Source: Trachelipus rathkii
Taxonomy: Eukaryota > Arthropoda > Malacostraca > Isopoda > Trachelipodidae
Reading direction: 5' to 3'
Length of the DNA stretch: 35,402 nucleotides
Assembly: GCA_015478945.1 (NCBI GenBank)
Contig: JABUQX010053438.1
Span: 1-35,402, forward strand
The notes below the pieces were generated by a model. That model saw nothing but the letters and a program-made list of their open reading frames with translations. It ran no database searches and had not been told where the DNA came from. Position 1 is the stretch's first letter, and each line of letters starts with the position of its first letter. Made by a program: the position numbers and the translations under genes. Below are positions 1 to 10,471 of the stretch, piece by piece.

Positions 1-193
1 TATATATTAAATATATATAATTAGTATATATTTAATTTATAATTAATTAATATATATTTAATAATATATATATATATATATATAATATATATATTAATAT
101 ATATATAAATATTATATTATATAATATATATATATTAATAATATATATATATTATATAATTATAATCATATATTAATATAATTATATATAATC
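1..193. repeat. Imperfect (TA)n / (TAA) low-complexity tract
   Basis: Almost pure A and T made of short TA runs broken by AA or TT steps. It abuts the hAT terminal motif that begins at 194, so it may include the target flank of that insertion. No coding or RNA signal is visible. Confidence 0.9.
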
Positions 194-985
194 CAGAGGT
201 GGGCACCCCATAGCCATTATTACGTAGGGTAGTCACCGCTGGCCGCACCTATCCGCATCCTCGAGAAACGTAGTCCGCTAGCGCTCCTCCGGAAAAATGT
301 CAGACCATCAAACCTCCGCTATCCCAAGTCCGCACGTCTCCCGCTAATAATGTGAGACTTCACAAAAGATTTTAATATATTAAATATATACTAAATAATA
401 GTTTATATCCTTTTCTAACAAAAAATTTTATTTATAATGTAATATATGAATAATTTAATGAATATTTATCAAAATCTCAAGAATTTTACCACTTCCCTCT
501 CATAAGGTTCTTCTTCAAAGGATCAGAAGAGATCCATATTACGCGTTTTCAAAAAGATTAGGTGCTCAAATTTAAGAAAGCAGTTATAAGTGCGAACTTT
601 GCCCTCAAAATATCCCCACCCATACTAAATATTCGCTCTAACAGCCGAGCACTACGGGAGAGGTGTATTTAATATTTTATGACACAAGTTCAAGCAAATT
701 CTGCCTATGCGCCAATAAGGAAAATTAGATAGTTTCTTAAGGTTGAGAGGATGATGCTGGAATGTAATTTCACTTATCCAGTCGTATCTCAATTGCTTAA
801 ATTAAAGTCTAAACCTAAAAATCATTCTGCTATCCTTCTGAAAAAATAATTTTGAAAACCCTGTCCACACCAAAAATCAGAAGGTCTTATTTCGTCCAAT
901 ACTTTTAGTAGAAAATAATCAGCATGGAAAGCCTCGACGACCCAATGAAGGAATAGTATGCTAATAGCTACGGTCTCACAGTTTA
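194..985 (-). mobile_element. hAT-superfamily DNA transposon, 3' portion, decayed
   Basis: Positions 194-205 read CAGAGGTGGGCA, the form of terminus typical of hAT elements (CAG..GTGGGCA). The minus strand upstream carries a transposase C-terminal remnant at 558-735, so 194 is the 3' end, about 365 bp after the stop. The interior (200-360) is clearly richer in G and C than the surrounding TA repeat, which marks the element edge. The other terminus is not found: recognisable sequence stops at about 985, where TA repeat resumes, so the copy is truncated or its 5' part is lost. An 8-bp target duplication cannot be tested without the second end. Family assignment rests on the terminus and the transposase motif together. 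Confidence 0.72.
558..735 (-). pseudogene. hAT transposase C-terminal (hATC dimerisation) remnant
   Basis: The minus strand from 650 to 561 is open in one frame and ends in TAA at 560-558. It contains ERIFSMGGDILRAK followed by F and L positions, matching the conserved hATC pattern (ER-x-FS-x-x-G-x-I-L-x-x-K, then a hydrophobic helix). This segment in hAT transposases forms the dimer interface next to the last catalytic acidic residue. About 75 bases upstream (minus sense) a second frame shows FPYWRIGRICLNL, resembling the W-x-x-x-x-x-FP-x-L-A segment that normally precedes it, so at least one frameshift separates them. No zinc finger or earlier catalytic part can be read between 735 and 985. 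It cannot encode an active enzyme. Confidence 0.7.
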
Positions 986-1920
986 TCGATATGCAATAAT
1001 TAATATATATAAATATATTAATAATAAGTATATATAATATTATATATATATATTAATATATTAATTATTATAGGTATTATATATTTATAGGTATTATAAA
1101 ACATAAATGGCTAGTTTATTGATAAAAAAATACCACATATTGCAGTTTCAAATATACTACAAATTTATAAATTACAAGGGAAAATTAATACCAATTTATT
1201 AGGTAAAATCACTGTTGTAACACATTTTAATATAAGTGTCAGTAGAATAAATGTAAAAAAAATAAAATATCGTATTACTCTAAAAAACTTAAGTCAAATA
1301 AGTTCATTATACTATAGATGATAAAGTGAATATTACTCCATTTTGCTATATTTACTGAGAAATATACTCAATTGATTAAAATGTATAAGTTCATTTTTGG
1401 ACGAGTTAAGACACGAAGAAAATTAATGGTGGATAAAAAAATATATTATAAAAATAAATTAATATAGGATTAGAAACAAATGTATCAATAATTAATTATA
1501 TATAGTGTAATATAATATATATATATTTGCGCAATCTAATTTTTTTATGAGGAAAAGCAGTAGAACATAAATATGTAATTAAATATAATATCTATAAACA
1601 GGTATATATAAATATAAACTATAAAGGATATATATATAAATTATAATTATATTAATTATACTCAAAAACGGTAATAAAACACTATAATAACTAATATATA
1701 ATATAATAATATAAACTCATAACAAGAAAAAATATACTCATAATATTAATGATGAGGATTATTTACAAAAGTATCAATACAAACAAAGATAAATACCCTA
1801 TATACTGTCACTAAATAAATAATGTACATTACATATATATAACACTATAAATACATAAATAAACAAAAATTTTTATTATCTTTAATTATATATATAATAT
1901 ATATACGTAAAAAATCATTA
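986..1920. other. AT-rich intergenic stretch, no gene seen
   Basis: Contains TA microsatellite patches (1000-1090, 1480-1530, 1590-1660, 1885-1910) between A-rich unique sequence. Every frame is closed at short intervals. Nothing recognisable on either strand. Confidence 0.8.
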
Positions 1921-2630
1921 AATTATAATGTAAGATTTAAGCACTTACGCTTCACTTTCAACTTACCAATTTACCTAAGAGATGGGACTCGCACAGCCGA
2001 CGGTGGAAAACAATGTAGAGTGAGAATTATTTATACACGTTATACTAGTAGATAACAAACAGTATGAGAAATAGAGGCTCAAAATAGAGGAAAGAAAATA
2101 GACTACAGCGACACTACACTTATAGTAAAATTAACTAACAGAGTGGGGATTTAATAACCAGAGGAAAGTAACTACTGACACTAGGTCCTCTTTTGAAAAA
2201 CGTAAGTGGCGAGTATGAGAAAGGCAATTAGTAACACTAGGCAAAAACACTATATCACCTAGTATATATACCGTAGTTCCTCAGGTAAAGGACCGAGAAA
2301 TCTAACTATATCAGTACATTATCACCTTAGTACTTCACATTCATAGATGAATATGACCGATCTAATAGAGAATAAATAAAGACAACATAATTGCTTTGTT
2401 AAAATAATAAAACTATATAGTATTAAAAAAAAAAAAAGAAGCAAACAATATATGAATGATCCCTAGTATATATACATTTATTTTATAACTAGGAGAGTAC
2501 ACTAAATCACATCTGATCATTAATTGAGTTTTAAATAATAATCAAATTAAAGTAGATTAATAATCATTAATAAAATAATCATAAATTAATATTATAAATC
2601 CAAATAATTATTATAACAAATATCTAAATT
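1921..2630. other. Unique AT-rich island, no gene seen
   Basis: Composition is more balanced from about 1940 to 2390 (for example around 1985-2010), which suggests an old unique or transposon-derived segment, but I read no domain on either strand. An uninterrupted A12 run lies at 2425-2436. Confidence 0.6.
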
Positions 2631-2786
2631 TTGATTTCAATTAATTTTAGTTGCTATATTTTCATTTTTAAATATAAATTTATCTCTTTTCTTCGTTCAG
2701 TAACATTAAATGAAATTTTAAACACTAGGATGAAATTAAATTCGATTTGTATGTCAATCGATTTCTTCTATTCTTTGTTATATAGC

Positions 2787-2843
2787 AAAGAGGCGAATAT
2801 GGATAGATACAGTGAGTAGTAAAAGAATAAACTGTGGCAAGGA
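2787..2843 (+). repeat. Dispersed direct repeat, copy 1
   Basis: About 57 bp shared with 3222-3278. Both copies carry AGAGG-(c)-GAATATGGATA, ACAGTGAG and ATAAACTGTGGCAAG in the same order, with small indels between the blocks. The copies are about 435 bp apart in the same orientation. It overlaps the end of a 62-codon ORF (2631-2819) that I do not recognise and consider spurious. It could be a fragment of a dispersed element or the edge of a tandem unit of about 435 bp. Confidence 0.75.
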
Positions 2844-3221
2844 TTAATTATTATTTTTTTTTTATATAAGAGCTACAGCTAGATTTCCTATCTGCTTAAC
2901 TAAATATGCTTCCATAGGGAGAATTTCCTCGATTTGGATTAATTGTAAATATAATAATATTTATAACTCCCAAAGGAAATTTTATAGATATAATGATTAT
3001 TTCTGCTTAGCAACAAACTTTTGTCATAAATCTATAAAATAATAATATAATAATAATATCTAATAAGACAAATATATTATATATATATTTATATAAGAGT
3101 TTCCATACTCCTAAATTATTTATGAATTAATTGCACATATAGTATATTATATTAAAAATAAATCTAAATCTAATAATATAAATATTAATATAATTATAAA
3201 AATAATAATAATATTATATTA

Positions 3222-3278
3222 AAAAGAGGAATATGGATAATACAGTGAGGCTGAGTAATAAGATAAACTGTGGCAAGT
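3222..3278 (+). repeat. Dispersed direct repeat, copy 2
   Basis: Partner of 2787-2843. Relative to copy 1 it lacks one C after AGAGG, reads GGATAATACAG where copy 1 reads GGATAGATACAG, and has extra GGCTGAG sequence before AATAAGATAAACTG. The sequence between the two copies is AT-rich and shows no further similarity that I can see. Confidence 0.75.
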
Positions 3279-3547
3279 CATTAAATAAATATCATTTTAA
3301 TAAATATTATAATTACATGAGGGATATCTACAAGACTAAGCCTTCTTAAGTGTTCCTCAAAGAGAGCAGAAACCGCATCCTTACACAAAGTAATTAATTA
3401 TGTTATGCATCAATGATTTAGAGGGGATAAATAAAGAAGAATAGCGTCTATTATGACTTAAAAAGTATAAACAAATATTACAAAAAATATTAAACACTTA
3501 TATACAAAAACACACATTCTATTTAGATTTTAGATATATATATTCTA

Positions 3548-3712
3548 ATGCTGTTTTACCTGATGAACAACGACGTGTATGAGGATAAGCAGTTATCGGA
3601 TTCAATTACTTTCAAAAAGGTGGCGATAACCAAAAGGCAGCATGAGAGTTCTGAATAGTCGTTGATGGAGCTCAGACGAGAACTATATGATAATGCGGTG
3701 AGTATACAGTAG
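3548..3712 (+). pseudogene. Unidentified coding-like segment with one in-frame stop
   Basis: From ATG 3548 the plus strand reads 36 codons to TAG 3656-3658 and stays open 17 more codons to TAG 3710. The reading is hydrophilic and charged (YEDKQLSDSITFKKVAITKR, then SLMELRRELYDNAV), unlike random AT-rich translation, which gives Ile/Asn/Tyr/Leu. The antisense frame (3556-3759) is also open but rich in Cys and Ser, the usual look of a shadow. GTGAGT follows codon 50 (3698-3703), a plausible splice donor, and TTTTAG lies just upstream at about 3527-3532, so an internal exon is possible. I recognise no family. A decayed transposase is another possibility. Confidence 0.3.
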
Positions 3713-4515
3713 TAAAATGTAGAGTCGTGAGCTGGGATCACAATTATTTTATACTCCACCTATAGGCAATATATTTAGTATCACAAAAAAACCATATAAT
3801 AATAAATATTATACACTTTAACCTTACGAAAACATAAATTAACTAATTTGTTCTCGAGCTTATAATGATTTTCTTTGTCAGCAGAAAGTAGAGTTGAGGA
3901 GATTATAGGATTATATAATATTTACATTTTTTGTAGATATATATATATTTTTTGAGATTATGGAGGACCATGTCTTAATCCGATTCTTCCTCTGAGCGAA
4001 ACTATAATTGGATTCTATTGTTGCATGGGTTGCAAGAGATAGGCTGTTGGAGTTTTCAAAATGTGCGAAATTTGACTTTGCTGTCGGGGTATCTGACTAC
4101 TACTTTTTTTTTTGCCCTGACTTTATTTTATTTTTTTCTGATTCTTTAGAGCGCAATTACTTTCATTTAAAATTTAATTAAGGTATCGAATTACATATAT
4201 TAAATATTACCTTGAGACAGTTATATAGATATATACCTTATTCTTATATTGCTAATATATATAGTTAGAGATTAATTATTATTTTATCGTTTATATCTAT
4301 CATGTATTAATTCTTTTAATATATTATTATATATGTTTATTAAAAATAAAATAATTAAATATTTCTAATTAAATATAGGAAGAGCAAAAACTTGAAGAAG
4401 CCTACCTATTAAGAAGTTTAACCTCATAGAATTCTTTTAGAGAGAGAGATGCTTTACTGATAATCAAAGTAAACCTCTAGCTACCTTAAAAGGGAACATA
4501 TGATTTTCTTAATAA
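3713..4515. other. AT-rich stretch, no gene seen
   Basis: Plain AT-rich sequence with short T runs (around 4106 and 4131) and TA patches (3935-3955, 4185-4345). A slightly more balanced patch at 3960-4100 shows no readable domain. Confidence 0.7.
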
Positions 4516-4940
4516 ACGTTTCCGTAATATTACACAATGCCAAATTTTATACATTTAAAGATTTTTGGAATTTCGAAGTTTGAGTATTTCTTGAATATGA
4601 AAAATGAAAAAGATGTTAAGAGTTGGAAATTGGAGAACTTTGAGGAATATTATTAATATATTAAAAGTATGATGGGTGACTGTCTACAACATATTACTTT
4701 GCACCAGGCGTGAAGCTGTCCTTTCTTTGAGAAACAGTCGGATGTCATATTGTATATTGCGACTATAATAATTTCTCCTCCTTGTGGTAGCAAGAGGTTG
4801 ACTGATATAGACAGTCCTTCTACCATTATGAGTAACTTTTTCGTGAAATATAGAAGTTGAAGTCTCGCTTTTAAAATTATTATGATATTCATTCCACAGA
4901 CATACTTTGTCAGAGCGCGAATAGAATGGAAATGAATATT
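4516..4940 (+). pseudogene. Unidentified coding-like segment, strand uncertain
   Basis: One plus-strand frame stays mostly open for about 140 codons with three or four stops. It contains the charged stretch NMKNEKDVKSWKLENFEEYY (about 4594-4653) and later a hydrophobic stretch (ILYIATIIIS). The minus strand has an uninterrupted 89-codon ORF at 4684-4953, so both strands are unusually open here. That pattern is common when a real protein once occupied one strand. I cannot assign a family, and the choice of strand is inference. A low-complexity accident in AT-rich DNA is not excluded. Confidence 0.25.
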
Positions 4941-4953
4941 TGAGTATTTTCAT

Positions 4954-5289
4954 TGAATATAAACTGGTGAATAGATTTCATTTCTAGGGTTTGAATATAC
5001 GCCTACGTATGTTAACTATTTATAAAAAAAAAATATTAATTTTTGTAATCTCAATGGTTTGAAAAATAATTAACACTATTATATTATATTAACATAACTT
5101 TTATATTATATGATTATATTTCCATTAGATTGTTTTTAATATTAAATATATATATATATATAATATATATTATATATATTATACATTATATAATTTTACA
5201 CATTTTTATTACACTATAATACATACTAATATTTTTAATATAGTATATAACTGCATATAATAATAAAGTTAATGAAACTAGTTATTATG
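4954..5289. repeat. AT-rich spacer with (TA)n
   Basis: TA tract at about 5145-5185 in AT-rich sequence. No coding signal. It forms the left flank of the LINE remnant. Confidence 0.75.
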
Positions 5290-5641
5290 TGTTTATATAT
5301 AGTACATATGGAATGTACAGTGGATATTTAAATGTTGAGAGGAAAAGAGTGAGAAGAGGTGTGGATGTAATTTTAGTAAAAGGGCAATATTTAGTATATG
5401 CATCGCTGAATGAAACAATAAGATGAAGATTATGAAATCGTGTAATAATGAGTGGTGTGGTGTGAATGTGTACTGTGGAAAGGAAATGAGAGGGGAGAGA
5501 AGGAGTTCAATGTTTGATGAGTATGACTTTTGGTACATGATCGAGCTTAATGGTAGATTTTGTGTGCGTTAGTACTTATGACTAAGGTTTTATTATATTA
5601 TAAGTTTGAAAAAGTCAAAAAAAAATTGTGTGGTTGTGACA

Positions 5642-6113
5642 TATTATCCATCTGAGGAAAGGTCAAGGTATGTGTGGTGATTTTCTGGGATAATCTGACG
5701 ATGTTTTGAATGGGGTGAGTAGGGGCTTCTTCAGATTGATTGTGTTAGATGACCAAAAAATTTAGTCACAGGTATATAATATATTAACAGGTATGTAATA
5801 TATTAAAAGAGAAATGATTAAATAGAGTTAAGAAAGGTGATTGATTTCTGTGAGGAGAGAGGTATGTGGTGTGTAAGTTTAAATACTTATCTTTAAACAT
5901 CAAGAGTTAATATTCAATTTCAGAGTATAAACTAGAGTTAGTATTTGTGTACGGTAGAGCAATTCACTAATCGAAGTTATAGAAAAGTATGAGATATTGA
6001 TTTTGTATGTTGGTGAAGAAAGAATTGATTGAGTAATTTTTGGCTGGCAGTAAATGTTAAATTATCAGTGGGGGGGTTTAAGAATTAGGATTTAATCGGA
6101 TCATTATGTTGTT
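5642..6113 (+). pseudogene. LINE APE-type endonuclease, C-terminal half, decayed
   Basis: Blocks in order are YYPSEERSR at 5642 (the segment after the central catalytic region), RLIVLDD at 5733-5753 (equivalent of the I-V-x-G-D-x-N motif, with the N lost), IDFV at 5996-6007 (the ID-Y/F-V/I motif) and SDHYVV at 6096-6113 (the conserved SDH that holds the catalytic histidine). The APE-type endonuclease nicks target DNA for target-primed reverse transcription. Spacing between blocks is close to that in intact elements, but several stops and frame changes lie between them. The SDH motif is intact. Confidence 0.7.
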
Positions 6114-6449
6114 TCTATAGTAAATATTATAGTTAGATTGGGATGGTTGGATGATAAAGGAAGGGAAATGGGTAGAATTTAAACAGTTGAAAAGTTAAGT
6201 AGAAACAAGGTAATAAAGCGATAAGTATATAATATAAGAGCTTGCAAAGGTAAATTATCAAGAGTATTGAAATGTGATACAGTTGGAAAACTGAAGCAAA
6301 TCATAGGAAGTAATTAATGAAAATAGTGAACCGGGTTTGTTAGTAGGGCATATTAAAGAATAGTATGAGTGGAATATGTCACTAAAGTAGGAAGTATAAG
6401 AATGCTTAACCAGTGAGATAGTGAATGAAGAGGTTGAATGCAAGAGGTT

Positions 6450-6962
6450 AAAAGTATTAAAAATGAAGCGTGGTTTGAATGTAACTAAAAATCATTGATG
6501 AGTTGTATTCTTAAACAGAGAGATAGTATTGGAATTATAGTAAGAGGGGAAAAAAGAACACTAAATTAGAATACATAGGTTAGGAGTAAAAGAGTGATAA
6601 ATGATACAGTTGAAGGTGAGGAATGAATGGGACGTACAAGAGAATAGGCAAGCTCTTCTGAGGATTAACGCGAAATAGTTTAATGAAATCGAGAACTAAA
6701 GGGAAATCTGATATTAGAAAATAATTAGAATAGGTTAGAGATATGAAATGCTTCTTCGTAACTGTATGAAATTAATATGTGAGGGGTGAGTGTGGAAGGA
6801 ACTACTTCGAAAATCTTTCATAACCATTGGCAGTAATCGAAGAGGTGATAATAGTGAATGTGTGTGGTTTGATGTGCAAGAAGGAAATGGTTATTTGGGT
6901 ATGAGGTCCGTTTAGTAAGGAAGAGGGTAATGAGGGTAGAGTTGAGAAAGTCTGAAGGGAAT
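6450..6962 (+). pseudogene. LINE endonuclease-RT linker, decayed
   Basis: Between the endonuclease and the RT the plus strand reads NEAWFEC at about 6461-6481, like the W-W/F-x-E-E segment that begins the linker of arthropod LINEs. Near 6790-6820 it reads VWKELLRKSF, resembling the Y-F-E-x-L-L segment just before the RT. Length and position fit the linker, but the sequence between these landmarks is too altered to read as one frame. Antisense ORFs here (6258-6443, 6818-7054) are shadows of this strand. Confidence 0.5.
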
Positions 6963-7990
6963 GGTAAACCTGCAGTATAGGATGAAATTACTGGTGAAAT
7001 GATCAAGAACGGAGGCGAGAGTGTGATTGATGGATTTGGAAGTTGGTGTAACAAAGCGTTTGATGGAGGGTATAGTCCCGAGGGATTGAGGAGAGCGTAA
7101 TAGAACCCCTTATATAAGGTTAAATAGATTCATATAATATATGGGGTAATACTGTAGAATAATAATAATAAGGGATAGTAATTAGTTTTGTTGATGTTGT
7201 ACTATAGAACGACTGATATGTCCGTGGGATTTGTTGGGCTATTTGTGGTCAAAGAGCTTGAGCATAAAGTTATCAGTATTGGGTACCCCTGATTAAGAAG
7301 ATAACTGCATCATAAGAGTGTTTAATGAAGGAAACAGGACGGTTCCTGATCCATTAGCGAAACAAGTATGCATTAGAGAGGATGAATGTTGTATCGATAA
7401 AATCTATTATACATTGATACAAATTGATTGAAGATATGAGAGTAATTGAGATAATTAACTGAGAGAGAAAAGAAAAAATTGTATTTTATTATATAGTAGA
7501 TTATTTTATGGATTTAGTCAACAAAGGCATATGAATAGGATTAAATAGGTAAGCTCTATGGCTAGGATGTTTAGTTTAGCATATTGTGGTTTTTTAGGTG
7601 TATGAGTTTTCCTTTATTACCTTAGATATGGATAATCAAAAGTATAGATATGTAACGATAGTGAGCGTGTGTAAGAATTAATGGAAGTTGGAAGTGATTG
7701 GTTTTAATATTAATTGAGGAGTGAGGCAGAGCATCTGCTGTTACTCTCTTGTTAATTTAATCAATTTTTTATTATCAGGGCATTCATTATGAAAAGATAT
7801 TTTATATGAAGATGTGGGGTCTTTCTTGCAGTAGAGTTAGAGATATAGCGGGGTACTATAATAGAAATAGGTATAAAGATGAGTGGATGGGTATTACCCC
7901 TATACTATATATTATGCGGAAAGGATATTGGTATTTGTGTAAGGCGAATCTGAGAGAGATTTGAGAGTATTGTATAGAGAGATTGTGGCT
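6963..7990 (+). pseudogene. LINE reverse transcriptase domain, decayed
   Basis: The RT begins at 6963 with GK-x-A-x-x-DEITGEMIKNGGES, the RT0/RT1 hallmark of this LINE group, with one stop before DEI. It continues with CNKAFDGG and a proline/leucine block. FMDLVNK at 7505 is motif A (F-x-D-L/F-x-K-AYD), where the next residues AYE follow in a shifted frame and keep the first catalytic Asp. VRINGSWK at 7671 and GVRQ near 7718 form the motif B region (R-V/I-NG ... G-V-R-Q-G). The palm motif C (FADD) is at about 7910 but reads YYAE, so the catalytic Asp pair is lost, followed by LVFV and a SERDL-type helix. Motif order and spacing leave little doubt about identity. The product is inactive. Confidence 0.8.
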
Positions 7991-7994
7991 AATT

Positions 7995-8660
7995 ATAGTA
8001 TATTTATGGTGTTAAAATATTTTATTTAGAATTTTTTTTCAAAGTATATAGATAAAATACTATAGACTTTCAGTAGTAATTTTTCAAACTCGAATTTTTG
8101 ATGAGTTTATTAATGTGAGCCCCATCCAAGATGGTCCCATGTTTAGTCACTTAGTCTAATATTGTTATTCAAAATATACTTGGATTAGATGATGCTAGCA
8201 ACCGTTGAAATCACGGCTTAAAAAATTCTGATGAACAATTTTGGAAGTTTCGGTTTGGGGGGAAAATGTTTTGGGCTAAATTATTTTTCAAAAAATCTTT
8301 TCTTACGTCATGTAATTAAGTTTAAAATTTTTGAAAAAAAAACTTTGAAAGGAAAATTGGAAAAAACATAATTTCATTGTTGTTGTTTCTTACGAATGAT
8401 CCCTCTCATGTAACAATATTTCTTTTAAACAATTTGGTCAAATTCTGAAAAAAAAAAGGATCACCTTTAGATCAACACAAGACACAAGATAATTTTGACT
8501 GATTTTTCTGAGCACGTTGGGCCGTTAATGAGTTGTGAATTGGCAGGAAGGCGGCTGGTTGGGAATTGGTTATATGTATAATAATAAAACAATATTGTAG
8601 TTTATTTTTTAAAATTTTTAATACGTGACAGTTATGTTTTGATATTTAATTGCGATATTT
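7995..8660. other. DNA inserted within the LINE, origin unknown
   Basis: In intact LINEs of this kind about 200 bases separate the FADD motif from the Y-x-YLG motif. Here the distance (7910 to about 8745) is about 835, leaving roughly 0.6 kb extra. The extra segment is richer in A and T runs (A9 around 8335, A10 around 8445), has no readable LINE frame, and holds palindromic CCATCCAAGATGG near 8123. I cannot define terminal repeats or a target duplication, so the limits are approximate. A nested non-autonomous element is likely; local rearrangement is the alternative. Confidence 0.45.
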
Positions 8661-8734
8661 ATTGGTAGAGTGAAATATGGGTTTTGGTTCAAATTAAAAA
8701 GATTAGACACCAAAAGTTGCAATGAAGAAATAGT

Positions 8735-8900
8735 TAATGGATATACTTACATGGGGTTAGTATGTGATGATAGTGGATGTGAAGAGTCGGAAGTGTTAAA
8801 TCACGTTGGAGTAGTGAATAATGAACAAGTATTGGTAGTTTAATATATTTAGGTATATTTTGTGTGGATGGGAAGTTAGTACAGAGCACTAATTGAGTCC
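8735..8900 (+). pseudogene. LINE post-RT C-terminal segment, decayed
   Basis: Reads YTYMGLVCDDSGCEESEV starting at about 8742, then NHVG. This corresponds to the Y-x-YLG-x-x-x-x-x-DGG-x-E-x-EV-x-x-R-V segment that follows the RT in arthropod LINEs. About 15 codons later GSLIYLGIFCVDGK resembles the G-x-L-x-x-I/V-W segment. The match confirms that the LINE continues beyond the inserted DNA on the same strand. Similarity ends at about 8940. Confidence 0.6.
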
Positions 8901-8940
8901 TGACGAGAATAAGGAGATATCGCGGAACCTTATATTATAA

Positions 8941-10261
8941 GTAAACTGGGCTCCACGAGTTGTGAATTCTTTCCACCAAATTGCTTATACCAATTTTGAG
9001 CTCAATGGTAATCTTGTCTGCACTTCATAGGCATTACTCCCGTATAGAGAAACGACACACTTATTGATATAACTCATTTTAAAAATAGGGTTCTTGCTAA
9101 AATCCATATTTACAGGGCCGAAATCAGGCTTAATTAAATCTTTATTTACTGAATCAGAAAGTCATTTGTTGTAATATGTGAAGTTTCCGCTATTAATAAC
9201 ATGAGCGGGTGAGCTGATAATAAACCTTTTCATAATGCTAGATAAAAATATAAATGAAAGTTCAAAATTCGACTAGCTCGTAGTCTTTACTAATCAACAA
9301 TACTTAGTTAAAAACTGGAAAAAAAGGATAATTAATTTCATGGCAAGCCGGGTGATCTCCACGTCTTCACTCAGGATGCATTCCTATACATTGGATCATC
9401 TCTGATCTATCTTAAGTCGCCTTTTCTAAGACTCAAGGCAATAGCTAGAGAGCACAGAATCGACTGAGCGGCTCGAGAGACGATATCACTATATAGAAAG
9501 TGAATAAAGTGAGTGTTGTAAGATTCCAGTAAAAGGAATTGCCTGGATGGAAGAAGAAATATATGTGATTATTGATTCAATGAAGTTTAGCCAAGATAAT
9601 TAATAAAGATTATGACTATTATAATAAGGTAAGGTATAGAATTGGCGTAGGTAATTTTGTTAGTAACAGGTAGGGTTAATTGGTTGTTAGTATAGTATTA
9701 TTAATAAGATATATATATAAGTGTTAAAGCAATTTGCAATTTTTGTGAAGTGCCTTTGGCGCTAAGGTTAATGCAATTTATTTTAAAAAGATTGGTTGAA
9801 ATAATTTCTTCTAGGAAAATATTGTTTATGATTAAAGGAAACAGGACAATGTTGCTTCAAAAAGTTGCTCTTTCCCATCAGAACTAAAAAGCATCAATTT
9901 GCCGCATAGTACTCGGTGGCTTTATTTCTACATTGCACATTAGAGCAAGCTTCGTTTTCGCCTCTGGTATTCTTAACACCCTCAAAGTACCCCACCATGA
10001 AGCAAACAAACTTAATTGAGCACAAATTGCTAACATCCAGACTGCTGAAGAAGTAAATAACCATTCGTTTTAAATTTCATTAATAGATTGACTCTGAATC
10101 TTTTTTTTCTGGGTCTAAGTAGGATGAACTTCTTAATTGTATGAGATGCTTTACGGGTTTATACTACCGTGAAAATATGGGTTCTACCATTATATTGATC
10201 AGTGTGTCTGAATAATAGGACGCTTATGATAGTGAAGCCTCTACTAAGTTTATACGGGTTG
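8941..10261. other. Unassigned island, no gene seen
   Basis: More balanced composition than the flanks, with no TA microsatellite until about 9710. All six frames are short. Patches such as 9340-9480 and 9900-10030 look like old unique or transposon DNA but carry no domain I can read. It may contain the 3' end of the LINE, though no poly-A or tail repeat is evident. Confidence 0.6.
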
Positions 10262-10460
10262 TATATAAACTCATAGTTAAATAAAAAGATACTATATATA
10301 TATAAAGGAGGTAATATAATATAATATTAAATATATATATAATATAATTATATATCATAATATTATATAATATATATCTATTCATATTTAATATAATATA
10401 TTATAAATATTAATTAATATATAAATAATATATATATAATTAATATATTATTATTAAATA
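10262..10460. repeat. (TA)/(TAA)-rich tract
   Basis: Nearly pure A/T with TA and ATTA repeats. It lies just downstream of the minus-strand coding remnant ending at 10472. Confidence 0.85.
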
Positions 10461-10471
10461 TTAAATAGTAA

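Larger units (their letters stand above)
5290..8940 (+). mobile_element. Degenerate non-LTR retrotransposon (APE endonuclease + RT)
   Basis: On the plus strand, motifs of a LINE ORF2 appear in canonical order across 3.6 kb, each in short open pieces separated by stops and frameshifts: endonuclease end, linker, RT fingers and palm, then the post-RT segment. The region has higher G content on the plus strand and no TA microsatellites, in contrast to its flanks. No 5' UTR, ORF1 or poly-A tail can be placed, and the first part of the endonuclease (5290-5640) is only loosely readable. The motifs resemble the Jockey/CR1-like LINEs common in arthropods, but I cannot fix the clade from memory alone. 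About 0.6 kb of unrelated DNA interrupts it after the RT. It is not functional. Confidence 0.8.

Noticed and set aside
5293..7054. Minus ORFs at 5293-5538, 6258-6443 and 6818-7054
   Set aside because: Antisense shadows of the plus-strand LINE, rich in Ser, His and Leu with no domain.
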